Assembly: GCF_002920895.1 (NCBI RefSeq) | Contig: NZ_PQVG01000001.1 | Location: forward strand, 678,950 to 742,949 | Source of the DNA: Flavobacterium alvei | Lineage (GTDB): Bacteria > Bacteroidota > Bacteroidia > Flavobacteriales > Flavobacteriaceae | DNA: 64,000 bases | Direction of reading: 5' to 3' | Shown: one piece after another, positions 17,509 through 26,104 of the stretch | Layout of the letters: each line of letters opens with the position of its first letter | Position numbering within the stretch: the first letter of the stretch is position 1 | Notes under the pieces: model-generated | The model's database searches: none | Seen by the model: only the letters and a program-made list of their open reading frames with translations | Told to the model about the DNA's origin: nothing | Position numbers and translations under genes: made by a program

Positions 17509-19137
17509 ATGCCTAAAGGATTTTTCAATGTACCAAAAGCCGTAAACGAACCTGTAAAATCGTATGCACCCAATTCCCCAGAAAAAGCTGCCGTTCTAGC
17601 TGCTTATAAAAAAATGTGGGACTCCAAAATCGATGTTCCACTTTACATTGGAAGTGAAGAAATTAGAACTGGCAATACTCGAAATATGACCGCACCTCAC
17701 GATCATAAACACGTAGTTGGAACCTATCATCTTGCCGAAAAATCACATATCGAAAAAGCGATTGCCAATGCCCTTGAAGCCAAAACCAAATGGGCGAATA
17801 TGGCTTGGGAACAACGCGCAGCCATTTTCCTAAAAGCTGCCGAATTGATTGCTGGTCCTTACAGAGCCAAAATAAACGCCGCAACAATGATTGCGCAATC
17901 CAAAAATATCTTTCAAGCCGAAATTGATGCAGCTTGTGAATTCATAGATTTCTTGCGTTACAACGTTGAATTTATGACTCAAATTTATGCCGACCAACCC
18001 AAATCAACTTCTGATGTTTGGAACAGATTAGAATACCGTCCGCTAGAAGGTTTTGTTTATGCTATTACGCCTTTCAACTTTACAGCCATTGCAGGAAATC
18101 TTCCAGCAAGTGCCGCTATGATGGGAAATGTAGTAGTTTGGAAACCCAGCGACAGTCAAGTATTTTCTGCTAAAATCATTATCGATATTTTCAAAGAAGC
18201 AGGACTTCCTGATGGTGTTATCAACGTAGTTTTTGGAGATGCCTTGATGATTACCGATACTGTTTTGGCAAGTCGTGATTTTGCTGGAGTACATTTCACA
18301 GGTTCCACTCACGTTTTCAAAGATATTTGGGCAAAAATTGGAGCCAACATTCACCATTATAAAACCTACCCAAGAATCGTAGGCGAAACTGGTGGAAAAG
18401 ATTTTGTTCTAGCGCATCCAAGCGCCAATGTAAAACAAGTTTCAACTGGAATTGTTCGTGGTGCTTTCGAATTTCAAGGACAAAAATGTTCAGCAGCTTC
18501 AAGAGCCTATATTCCAAAAAGTATGTGGCCAGCCCTTAAAGACCAATTGATTACTGATGTAAAATCAATGAAAATGGGATCGCCAGAAGATTTTGGCAAC
18601 TTCATTACCGCAGTAATCCACGAGGGTTCTTTCGACAAATTAGCGAGTTATATTGACCAAGCTAAAAAAGATGCCGATGCCGAAATCATCGTAGGTGGAA
18701 ACTATGATAAATCGGTAGGATATTTTATTGAACCAACCATAATCGTAACCACGAATCCACATTACACTACAATGGAAACCGAATTATTCGGGCCTGTCTT
18801 AACGCTTTTTGTATATGAAGATGCCAAATGGGAAGAAACTCTAAAACTGGTTGATTCTACTTCAGAATATGCCTTGACTGGTGCCATTTTCAGTAAAGAC
18901 CGCTATGCAATTGAGCAAGCAACTGTGGCTTTGCAAAACGCAGCCGGTAATTTCTACATCAACGACAAACCAACTGGAGCCGTTGTGGGAATGCAACCTT
19001 TTGGTGGTGCCAGAGCTTCTGGAACCAATGACAAAGCGGGTTCAGCATTGAACTTGTTGCGTTGGGCTTCACCTAGAACCATCAAAGAAACTTTTGTAAC
19101 TCCGGAAGATTACAGATATCCGTTTTTGGGAGAATAA
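17509..19137 (+). CDS. pruA: L-glutamate gamma-semialdehyde (P5C) dehydrogenase
   Basis: PruA oxidises pyrroline-5-carboxylate/glutamate semialdehyde to glutamate with NAD in proline catabolism. The 542-residue stand-alone form shows GFVYAITPFNFTAIAGNLP, VVWKPSD, the NAD-binding HFTGSTHVFKDIW, the catalytic Glu in ETGGKD, the catalytic Cys in FQGQKCSAASRAY, and MQPFGGARASGTNDKAGS. A -7 element TACTTTTG at 17469-17476 gives it its own promoter. The strong bidirectional hairpin at 19180-19220 follows. Confidence 0.97.
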   Translation: MPKGFFNVPKAVNEPVKSYAPNSPEKAAVLAAYKKMWDSKIDVPLYIGSEEIRTGNTRNMTAPHDHKHVVGTYHLAEKSHIEKAIANALEAKTKWANMAWEQRAAIFLKAAELIAGPYRAKINAATMIAQSKNIFQAEIDAACEFIDFLRYNVEFMTQIYADQPKSTSDVWNRLEYRPLEGFVYAITPFNFTAIAGNLPASAAMMGNVVVWKPSDSQVFSAKIIIDIFKEAGLPDGVINVVFGDALMITDTVLASRDFAGVHFTGSTHVFKDIWAKIGANIHHYKTYPRIVGETGGKDFVLAHPSANVKQVSTGIVRGAFEFQGQKCSAASRAYIPKSMWPALKDQLITDVKSMKMGSPEDFGNFITAVIHEGSFDKLASYIDQAKKDADAEIIVGGNYDKSVGYFIEPTIIVTTNPHYTTMETELFGPVLTLFVYEDAKWEETLKLVDSTSEYALTGAIFSKDRYAIEQATVALQNAAGNFYINDKPTGAVVGMQPFGGARASGTNDKAGSALNLLRWASPRTIKETFVTPEDYRYPFLGE

Positions 19138-19179
19138 TTTTTGAAGGTACGAAGTTAGAAATACGAGGTACGAAATTTA

Positions 19180-19220
19180 AAAACCCACAAGAATCAAGTA
19201 ATTGAGTTCTTGTGGGTTTT
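19180..19220. terminator. Bidirectional terminator, copy 1 of a duplicated hairpin
   Basis: A 14-bp stem (AAAACCCACAAGAA against its complement) closes the convergent pair pruA and the oxidoreductase gene. It has A-runs and T-runs on both sides. A near-identical hairpin in the same orientation lies at 20428-20469. Confidence 0.85.
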
Positions 19221-19225
19221 GATTT

Positions 19226-20347
19226 TTAAACCAATGAGACTTTTTTTCCTGTCCTTGCTGCCTCATAAATAGCTTGTAAAATTGTAACGTCTTTAAGTCC
19301 TTCTTCGCCTGTAATATGACTTGGTAATTTTTTATTTTCTAAAATCAATTTTCCTATTTCATCAAGTTGTGTTTGTTGTTGATTAATTTCAGGAAAATTT
19401 AAATCTCCATTGCTTGTCCTTCCTTTAAATGGGCCATAACTTATAGCTGGACTTAGCTCAAAAAAACCGTCTTCTGCTGAAGCAAATAATCTGTCAACTC
19501 CACAATTATATGAACTTGCAGAATTACAAACTGCTCCGCTAGGAAAATTCAATTGCCAAGTAATCGATTCTTCTACTTCTGCAAATTTTATTTTATTGGT
19601 AACTGGTCCAAATTGTGCTGTTACAGAAATAGGTTCTTCACCCAAAATATAACGACTGGCCTGTACACAATAAATCCCAAGATTGATAAGCGGACCTCCT
19701 CCGGATAAAGCTTTCTTCGAATGCCAATCAATGGTATCACCTGTATTATAACCCAAAGAAGTCTCTATCAAACGAACTTGACCAAACACTTTTTCTTGTC
19801 CCAATCGTTTCATTTCTAAATTATAGGGTTCATAATGCAAACGATACCCAACCGCTAATTGCACTCCGGCTTTTTTACAAGCATCCATCATTTCTTGACA
19901 ATCGCTTGCCGTAATAGCCATTGGTTTTTCGACAATCACGTGTTTTCCTGCCTTTGCTGCTCTAATTGCAAACTCTTTGTGCATGGCATTTGGCAAAACA
20001 ACATAAACTAAATCAATGTCTTTATTATGTATGATTTCATCGAAATTCTGGTAATTGTAAATATTTTTCTCAGGAATATTATATTTTTTTCCCCAATCTA
20101 AAGCCTTTGACGGTGTTCCTGTTACAATGCCTGCTAAACGACAATATTTTGAAACTTCTAAACCCTCTGCTAAGTAGCCTGCATAACGTCCTAACCCACA
20201 AAGGACAATATTTAATTTTTTTCCGTCATACGAATTTTTACTGTTTTCTGGCAAAGTCATAAATGATGGAAGCGATGCAATTACAGCAGTCGATCCAACC
20301 CCAAGACCAAAATCATGTACAAATTTACGTCTAGAAATTTTTTTCAT
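19226..20347 (-). CDS. Gfo/Idh/MocA family oxidoreductase with Tat signal
   Basis: This 373-residue NAD(P)-dependent sugar-type dehydrogenase resembles glucose-fructose oxidoreductases. The N-terminus has a twin-arginine motif (SRRKFVHDFG) and a hydrophobic stretch, so export by Tat is predicted. The Rossmann core begins LNIVLCGLGRYAGYLAEGL. The signature HVIVEKPMAITASDCQEM follows near residue 130, then GYRLHYEPYN. The substrate is unknown. The gene is inserted between pruA and rsmG and is flanked by direct copies of one terminator hairpin. Confidence 0.92.
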   Translation of the reverse strand: MKKISRRKFVHDFGLGVGSTAVIASLPSFMTLPENSKNSYDGKKLNIVLCGLGRYAGYLAEGLEVSKYCRLAGIVTGTPSKALDWGKKYNIPEKNIYNYQNFDEIIHNKDIDLVYVVLPNAMHKEFAIRAAKAGKHVIVEKPMAITASDCQEMMDACKKAGVQLAVGYRLHYEPYNLEMKRLGQEKVFGQVRLIETSLGYNTGDTIDWHSKKALSGGGPLINLGIYCVQASRYILGEEPISVTAQFGPVTNKIKFAEVEESITWQLNFPSGAVCNSASSYNCGVDRLFASAEDGFFELSPAISYGPFKGRTSNGDLNFPEINQQQTQLDEIGKLILENKKLPSHITGEEGLKDVTILQAIYEAARTGKKVSLV

Positions 20348-20427
20348 ATTTTTTAGTTTTACATTAGAACCTTACAGTAAGTCCATTACATCTTACCAAT
20401 GTTACAAAAAAAATCGTTTAAAAAATC

Positions 20428-20469
20428 AAAACCCACAAGAATTCAAGTAATTGAGTTCTTGTGGGTTTT
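20428..20469. terminator. Terminator of rsmG, copy 2 of the duplicated hairpin
   Basis: This matches the hairpin at 19180-19220 except for one extra T in the stem-loop. It lies 108 bp after the rsmG stop on the minus strand and upstream of the oxidoreductase start. Confidence 0.8.
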
Positions 20470-20483
20470 GTGTTTGTATTACA

Positions 20484-20557
20484 TTGTCATTCCGACGAAG
20501 GAGGAATCCCAACAATCAAGAGCCCAAATAGAGATTCCTCCTTCGTCGGAATGACAA
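20484..20557. repeat. REP-like 25-bp perfect inverted repeat
   Basis: The arms 20484-20508 (starting TTGTCATTCCGACGAAGGAG) and 20533-20557 are exact reverse complements around a 24-nt loop. The GC content is clearly higher than that of the surrounding spacer. From memory, GTCATTCCGACGAAGGAGGAATC-type words recur between genes of flavobacterial genomes. Copy number here was not tested. Confidence 0.8.
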
Positions 20558-20577
20558 ATTAAAGAGGTAACTCACGT

Positions 20578-21207
20578 TTATGAAGTAAACTTCAACGGCA
20601 AATGCACCACTTTCTTCGTTTCAAAAAACTCATTTTCAAAGAAGTCTGACAAATTATATTCGGTTGCTTTGGGGAAATCTTTTAATTCTTCGGTCAAATC
20701 GCCACCTTTTAGGTAGAGAATTCCGTTTTTGAGTTCATGTTTGTGTTGTTTCTTTATTTTGGTTTTTACCCAAGAAACAAAATCGGGCATATTAGTCACA
20801 GCACGACTCACTATAAAATCGAAATCACCTTTTACCAATTCGGCTCTTTTTTGTTCGGCTTTCACGTTTTTGAGTTCCAAAGCATCGACAACAGCCTGAA
20901 CCACTTTTATCTTTTTAGCAATAACATCTATCAAATAAAAACGAGTTTCTGGAAAAAGAATCGCCAAAGGAATTCCCGGAAATCCCCCACCAGTACCTAC
21001 ATCCAAAACATAAGTTCCGGGTTCGAATTTTACGACTTTCGCAATTCCTAACGAATGCAAAATGTGTTTGGTGTATAATTCGTCAATATCTTTTCTGGAA
21101 ATGACATTGATTTTGGCATTCCAATCGTGGTATAAAAAATCCAGTTTTTCAAATTGTTCTTTCTGAATATCAGTTAAATAAGGAAAATACTTTTGAATCT
21201 CGTCCAT
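20578..21207 (-). CDS. rsmG: 16S rRNA (guanine(527)-N(7))-methyltransferase RsmG
   Basis: RsmG (GidB) methylates G527 of 16S rRNA with S-adenosylmethionine. The 209-residue protein has the NVISRKDIDELYTKHILHSLG helix, the SAM-binding VLDVGTGGGFPGIPLAI and the FDFIVSRAVTNM motif. I start at ATG 21207. An alternative TTG at 21225 overlaps the -7 element TACTTTTG on the minus strand, so it would lie too close to the promoter. It is transcribed singly, divergent from the desaturase gene. Confidence 0.95.
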   Translation of the reverse strand: MDEIQKYFPYLTDIQKEQFEKLDFLYHDWNAKINVISRKDIDELYTKHILHSLGIAKVVKFEPGTYVLDVGTGGGFPGIPLAILFPETRFYLIDVIAKKIKVVQAVVDALELKNVKAEQKRAELVKGDFDFIVSRAVTNMPDFVSWVKTKIKKQHKHELKNGILYLKGGDLTEELKDFPKATEYNLSDFFENEFFETKKVVHLPLKFTS

Positions 21208-21314
21208 TGTTATAAATTTTAACAAAAGTACAGATTTTAGTTTTGAATATTTAACTCAAATTTACAGATTGAAAATTTTTAATAATTATCTTTGCACAAT
21301 ATTCAATTTTAACA

Positions 21315-22409
21315 ATGAACAACGTTGCCCCTACATTTGCAAAGCAAGACAATCTTAAGTTCTTCAGAACGCTTAACACTCGGGTGAACAGCTACTTCAA
21401 AGAAAACAATATCGCCAAAACTGGCAACTGGAAAATCCATTTAAAAACGATAATTCTTTTTACTGTTTTCTTGGTACCGTATTTTTTGATACTCACTTTG
21501 CCTATGCCTTTTTGGGGACATTTACTCTTGACCATAGTTATGGGAATTGGAATGGCAGGAATCGGAATGAATGTGATGCACGACGCCAATCACGGTTCCT
21601 ATTCGACCAAAAGTTGGGTGAATAAATTTATGGGAGGAACAATTTATGTTTTGGCTGGAAATGTTCATAACTGGCAAGTGCAACACAATGTTTTACATCA
21701 TACTTACACTAACATTATTGGTCACGACGAAGATTTAGAGGCAGGTCGAATTATGCGTTTTTCCAAAGAAGCTGAGTGGCATAAATTCCACAGATTTCAA
21801 CAATATTATGCCTTATTTTTATATGGTTTGTTGACTTTCAATTGGGCCATCACTACCGATTTCAAGCAAATGAGAAGTTACCTGAAAAGAAAACTATCTT
21901 ATGGCGAACCAAAAAGTCCTAAAATCCTTTGGACAACTTTAATTATCACCAAACTTATCTATATAGCGATTTGGATTGTTTTGCCAATGATTATCGGAAT
22001 CACTTGGTGGAAGGTTTTGGTTGGATTTTTCGTGATGCATTACACGGCTGGATTAATTTTGAGTATCGTGTTTCAATTGGCACACGTTGTAGATGAAGCT
22101 GCCAATCCAATTCCAAACGAAGAAGGAGAAATGGAAAACACTTGGGCCATTCATCAATTGTTTACCACAGTAAATTTTGCGCCAAAAAACAAAATTGTAA
22201 ACTGGTACACTGGAGGTTTGAACCATCAAATTGAGCACCATATTTTTCCGCACATCAGCCATGTACATTATAATAAAATTTCAAAAATTGTAAAAGAAAC
22301 GGCAAAAGAATGTCAATTGCCCTATCACGAATATAAAACTTTTAGAGCTGCAGTTGTGGCACATTTTAAACACTTAAAAGAACTGGGAATGAAACCCGCT
22401 TTACAGTAA
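21315..22409 (+). CDS. Membrane fatty acid desaturase (acyl-CoA/linoleoyl-CoA type)
   Basis: This 364-residue di-iron integral membrane desaturase has three histidine boxes in order: HDANHGS, HNVLHHTYTN and NHQIEHHIFPHISHVHY. The hydrophobic hairpins at about residues 45-90 and 215-255 fit the family topology. It probably introduces a double bond into membrane acyl chains for fluidity control. A -7 element TATCTTTG at 21287-21294 precedes it. The aspartate aminotransferase gene follows 48 bp later on the same strand. Confidence 0.93.
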   Translation: MNNVAPTFAKQDNLKFFRTLNTRVNSYFKENNIAKTGNWKIHLKTIILFTVFLVPYFLILTLPMPFWGHLLLTIVMGIGMAGIGMNVMHDANHGSYSTKSWVNKFMGGTIYVLAGNVHNWQVQHNVLHHTYTNIIGHDEDLEAGRIMRFSKEAEWHKFHRFQQYYALFLYGLLTFNWAITTDFKQMRSYLKRKLSYGEPKSPKILWTTLIITKLIYIAIWIVLPMIIGITWWKVLVGFFVMHYTAGLILSIVFQLAHVVDEAANPIPNEEGEMENTWAIHQLFTTVNFAPKNKIVNWYTGGLNHQIEHHIFPHISHVHYNKISKIVKETAKECQLPYHEYKTFRAAVVAHFKHLKELGMKPALQ

Positions 22410-22457
22410 AAACGAACAAAACCATAATATAAAAATATAAATCAAAATTACATTTCA

Positions 22458-23648
22458 ATGAACAATTTGCTTTCAGACAGAATTAACAACTTAGCTACAT
22501 CACAAACATTAGCAATGGCTGCTTTAGCCAGAGAATTAAAAGCACAAGGAAAAGACATCATCAGTTTGAGTTTAGGTGAACCAGATTTTAACACTCCTGA
22601 TTTCATTAAAGAAGCTGCCAAAAAAGCTATCGACGAAAACTACAGCACTTACTCTCCAGTTGATGGATATGGCGAATTGAAAGAAGCTATTTGCAGAAAA
22701 TTCAAAAGAGACAACGGATTGGATTACAAACCATCACAAATTGTGGTTTCAACAGGAGCAAAACAATCTTTATACAACATTGCACAAGTAATGCTAAACG
22801 ACGGTGACGAAGTAATCTTGCCTGCACCTTACTGGGTTTCTTACTTCGAAATCGTAAAATTATCAGGCGGAGTTCCTGTAGAAGTTCCAACTTCTGTAGA
22901 GACTGATTTCAAAATCACTCCTGAGCAATTAGAAGCTGCCATCACGCCAAAAACAAAAATGATGTGGTTCTCTTCGCCTTGTAATCCATCAGGTTCGGTT
23001 TACAACAGAGAAGAATTGACTGCTTTGGCGAAAGTATTGGAAAAATATCCAAACATTATTGTTGTAGCTGACGAAATCTACGAGCACATTAATTTCTCTG
23101 GAACTTTTTGCAGTATCGGATCAATCCCGGGAATGTTAGAAAAAACAGTTACTGTAAACGGAGTTGCCAAGGCTTTCGCTATGACAGGATACAGAATTGG
23201 ATATATCGGAGCACCTGAATTTATCGCAAAAGCATGTACAAAAATCCAAGGACAAGTAACTTCAGGAGCAAATTCTGTGGCTCAACGTGCTACAATCACC
23301 GCTGTAGATGCTGATCCAAGCGTATTGAATCATATGGTTCAAGCCTTCCACAGCCGTAGAGATTTAGTAGTAGGATTATTGAAAGAAATCCCAGGAATCA
23401 AAATCAACGTTCCAGAAGGCGCTTTCTACGTTTTTCCAGACGTTTCTTCTTTCTTTGGTAAAACTTTGAAAGGCACTGAAATTAAAGATGCAAATGATAT
23501 GGCAATGTATCTTTTGGCTGAAGCTTGTGTAGCTACAGTAACCGGAGATGCTTTTGGAAATCCAAACTGTATCCGTTTTTCTTATGCTACAAGCGAAGAG
23601 CAATTAACAGAAGCTTTAAAAAGAATCAAAGACGCTTTGGCAGCATAG
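22458..23648 (+). CDS. aspC: Pyridoxal-phosphate aminotransferase, aspartate type (class I/II)
   Basis: This 396-residue fold-type I aminotransferase of the I-gamma aspartate type has the N-terminal SLSLGEPDFNTPDFI, the substrate-loop YSPVDGYGELKEAI, SSPCNPSGSVY, VVADEIYEHINFSG and the PLP lysine in NGVAKAFAMTGYRIGYI. A C-terminal arginine lies in CIRFSYATS. The likely reaction is aspartate with 2-oxoglutarate, although related enzymes accept other amino acids. A strong terminator follows. Confidence 0.93.
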   Translation: MNNLLSDRINNLATSQTLAMAALARELKAQGKDIISLSLGEPDFNTPDFIKEAAKKAIDENYSTYSPVDGYGELKEAICRKFKRDNGLDYKPSQIVVSTGAKQSLYNIAQVMLNDGDEVILPAPYWVSYFEIVKLSGGVPVEVPTSVETDFKITPEQLEAAITPKTKMMWFSSPCNPSGSVYNREELTALAKVLEKYPNIIVVADEIYEHINFSGTFCSIGSIPGMLEKTVTVNGVAKAFAMTGYRIGYIGAPEFIAKACTKIQGQVTSGANSVAQRATITAVDADPSVLNHMVQAFHSRRDLVVGLLKEIPGIKINVPEGAFYVFPDVSSFFGKTLKGTEIKDANDMAMYLLAEACVATVTGDAFGNPNCIRFSYATSEEQLTEALKRIKDALAA

Positions 23649-23673
23649 TCGAAAGTCTTTTTATATTAGTACA

Positions 23674-23704
23674 AGCCTCAAGAGAAATCTTGAGGCTTTT
23701 TTTT
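23674..23704 (+). terminator. Terminator of the aminotransferase gene
   Basis: An 11-bp stem AAGCCTCAAGA/TCTTGAGGCTT with a GAAA loop is followed by a T-run, 25 bp after the stop. Confidence 0.9.
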
Positions 23705-23733
23705 GATTAACTCAAAAAAATCATGGGTAGGAC

Positions 23734-23754
23734 AGTACAGGATAGTATAACTTT
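23734..23754 (+). promoter_or_regulatory. Shared upstream motif of PL11 gene 1
   Basis: AGTACAGGATAG (23734-23745) followed by ATAACTTT (23747-23754) recurs upstream of the second PL11 gene as AGTACAGAATAG and ATAACTTT with a different spacing. It may be a regulator site or residue of the duplication. Confidence 0.35.
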
Positions 23755-23833
23755 TTTTTAAGCTTATCTTTAACGCCAACCAATCGCTTTTTTGTATTAA
23801 CTACAAACCAAATAACAACTATTAACCATAATT

Positions 23834-25945
23834 ATGCATAAAAAAATTACCCAAAACTCATTTCGAAAAATTATCTTTTTTCTAATATTCTTATTTGGAA
23901 TATCCACCCAACTTTTTGCTCAACGCTCTGTTGAAAAACTCAATCGAGGTTTGGTTGCCATGCGTTTAAACAGCAGTCAGGTCTATGTTGGTTGGAGAAT
24001 GTTGGGAACCGAACCAACAGATGTGAGCTATAACCTGTATTGCAACGGCGTAAAAGTAGCAGGAAGTCCTTTTACAACTACCACAAACTACACTCATACG
24101 ATTACTACAAATGGAATCTATACGGTTCGCGCTATTATTAATGGTGTCGAAGAAAGCGCTTCAGAAGCTGCTTCAGTTTGGGCCAATCAATATTTAGATA
24201 TCGCCATGCAAATACCTGCTGGCGGGACTACTCCAGACAATGTCGCTTACACCTATAGTGTAAATGATTGCAGTGTGGGGGATGTGGATGGCGATGGACA
24301 ATATGAAATATTTGTAAAATGGGATCCCTCCAATGCAAAAGACAACTCCCAATCGGGTTATACTGGCAATGTTTACATTGATTGCTATCGTTTAAATGGA
24401 ACACGTCTTTGGAGAATTGATCTAGGGAAAAACATTCGTGCTGGAGCTCATTATACCCAATTTATGGTTTACGATTTAGACTCTGATGGCAAAGCTGAAA
24501 TGGCTTGCAAAACAGCCGACGGAACTATTGACGGAACTGGAGTTGTTATTGGAACTGCCAATGCCGATTACCGAAACACTTCTGGATATATTTTATCAGG
24601 ACCAGAATTTTTAACCGTTTTTAATGGCGAAACTGGAAAAGCAATGGCCAGCACCAATTATTTACCTGCTCGAGGAACTGTTTCGTCTTGGGGAGATACT
24701 TATGGCAATCGTGTAGATCGCTTTATCGCTGCCGTAGCTTATCTTGACGGCGAAAAACCAAGTTTGATAATGGGACGCGGTTATTATACCAGACTCGTTC
24801 GTGTGGCTTGGGATTGGAGAAACAACACACTATCACAAAGATGGATTTTTGACAGCAATACTTCAGGAAATTCGGCTTATGCAGGAATGGGAAACCACCA
24901 AATGACGGTGGGAGATTCAGATGGGGATGGCAAAGACGAGATTTTTAATGGCTCAAGTGCCATTAATGATAATGGTACAAAATTATTTTCGAATACCTTG
25001 GGTCACGGAGATGCTTTGCATATGAGCGATATGGATCCGGATCGCCCAGGACTGGAAATATACCAATGTCTAGAGGAACCAGCAAAATATGGAACTAATG
25101 GAATGGTGTTTTTTGATGCCAAAACCGGAGTGCCCATTTGGGGAGCAGATGGCTTAGGGCTTGACATCGGACGCGCCAATGCTGCCGATATTGATCCTCG
25201 TTACAAAGGTTATGAATGTTGGGGTTCCAGAGGTGGATTATTCGATTGTAAAGGAAATAACATTACCACTTCAAGACCTTCCATCAATTTCTCCATCTGG
25301 TGGGATGCCGATTTAAATCGAGAATTATTAGACGACAATCACATCGACAAATGGAATCACCTCTCGTACAACACCACTAATTTACTTACCGCGACTGGAT
25401 ATTCTTCAAACAATACAACCAAAGCAACTCCTTGTTTGAGTGCCGACCTTTTTGGCGACTGGCGGGAAGAAGTAATATTGCGTAAAACAGACAATACTTC
25501 TATTAGAATTTTCACCACCAAAATACCCACAGCCAACAAGTTATATACTTTGATGCACGACACTCAATACCGAGTGGCTATTGCTTGGCAAAATTCAGGA
25601 TACAACCAGCCACCACATCCCAGCTTTTATTTAGGCGTAGATATGACAGCACAAACAAAACCAAATATAGTCACCACAAATGTCAATTTGGCCACAAATG
25701 CTTTTTCAAAACAACAACCATCGGCAAATGCCATTCTTTATCCCAATCCTACATCACAAACATTTACAATTATGGCCGAAGGTAAATTTACCTATTCAAT
25801 TCATAATGTCTTAGGCCAAGAAATAGGAAAAGGAAAAGCCGAAACTCAAGTAGAAGTAGGCGAAATTTCTGCTAAACCAGGAATATATATTATTACCGTA
25901 AAATCAGAAAAAGGAACATCATCTATAAAACTGATTAAGGAGTAA
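23834..25945 (+). CDS. Rhamnogalacturonan lyase, PL11, with T9SS sorting tail
   Basis: This secreted pectin-degrading lyase, predicted to cleave rhamnogalacturonan I by beta-elimination, has 703 residues. After the signal peptide (ending STQLFAQ) comes a beta-sandwich (RSVEKLNRGLVAMRL, VGWRMLGTEPTDVSYNLY). An eight-bladed propeller follows with calcium-binding words DVDGDGQYE, DLDSDGKAE and DSDGDGKDE. The last 70 residues (ILYPNPTSQTFTI to SSIKLIKE) form a type A T9SS sorting domain, predicting cell-surface attachment or release. It is paralogous to the next gene, which lacks that tail. Confidence 0.93.
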   Translation: MHKKITQNSFRKIIFFLIFLFGISTQLFAQRSVEKLNRGLVAMRLNSSQVYVGWRMLGTEPTDVSYNLYCNGVKVAGSPFTTTTNYTHTITTNGIYTVRAIINGVEESASEAASVWANQYLDIAMQIPAGGTTPDNVAYTYSVNDCSVGDVDGDGQYEIFVKWDPSNAKDNSQSGYTGNVYIDCYRLNGTRLWRIDLGKNIRAGAHYTQFMVYDLDSDGKAEMACKTADGTIDGTGVVIGTANADYRNTSGYILSGPEFLTVFNGETGKAMASTNYLPARGTVSSWGDTYGNRVDRFIAAVAYLDGEKPSLIMGRGYYTRLVRVAWDWRNNTLSQRWIFDSNTSGNSAYAGMGNHQMTVGDSDGDGKDEIFNGSSAINDNGTKLFSNTLGHGDALHMSDMDPDRPGLEIYQCLEEPAKYGTNGMVFFDAKTGVPIWGADGLGLDIGRANAADIDPRYKGYECWGSRGGLFDCKGNNITTSRPSINFSIWWDADLNRELLDDNHIDKWNHLSYNTTNLLTATGYSSNNTTKATPCLSADLFGDWREEVILRKTDNTSIRIFTTKIPTANKLYTLMHDTQYRVAIAWQNSGYNQPPHPSFYLGVDMTAQTKPNIVTTNVNLATNAFSKQQPSANAILYPNPTSQTFTIMAEGKFTYSIHNVLGQEIGKGKAETQVEVGEISAKPGIYIITVKSEKGTSSIKLIKE

Positions 25946-25955
25946 AATCAATACC

Positions 25956-25985
25956 AAAGTCCCAAGATATTCTTGGGACTTTTTA
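25956..25985 (+). terminator. Terminator of PL11 gene 1
   Basis: The 12-bp stem AAAGTCCCAAGA/TCTTGGGACTTT with loop TAT and a T-rich tail lies 10 bp after the stop. Confidence 0.9.
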
Positions 25986-26017
25986 TTACCTCAAAAGCTA
26001 ATTAGATAGAGGATAAT

Positions 26018-26045
26018 AGTACAGAATAGAAAATCTCATAACTTT
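26018..26045 (+). promoter_or_regulatory. Shared upstream motif of PL11 gene 2
   Basis: AGTACAGAATAG (26018-26029) and ATAACTTT (26038-26045) match the pair upstream of PL11 gene 1. The distance between the two words is 7 bp longer here. Confidence 0.35.
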
Positions 26046-26104
26046 AGCCGTTAGCTATTAAACCTTTTAACAAAAAAAATATCTAACTACTTTTAACCAC
26101 AATT

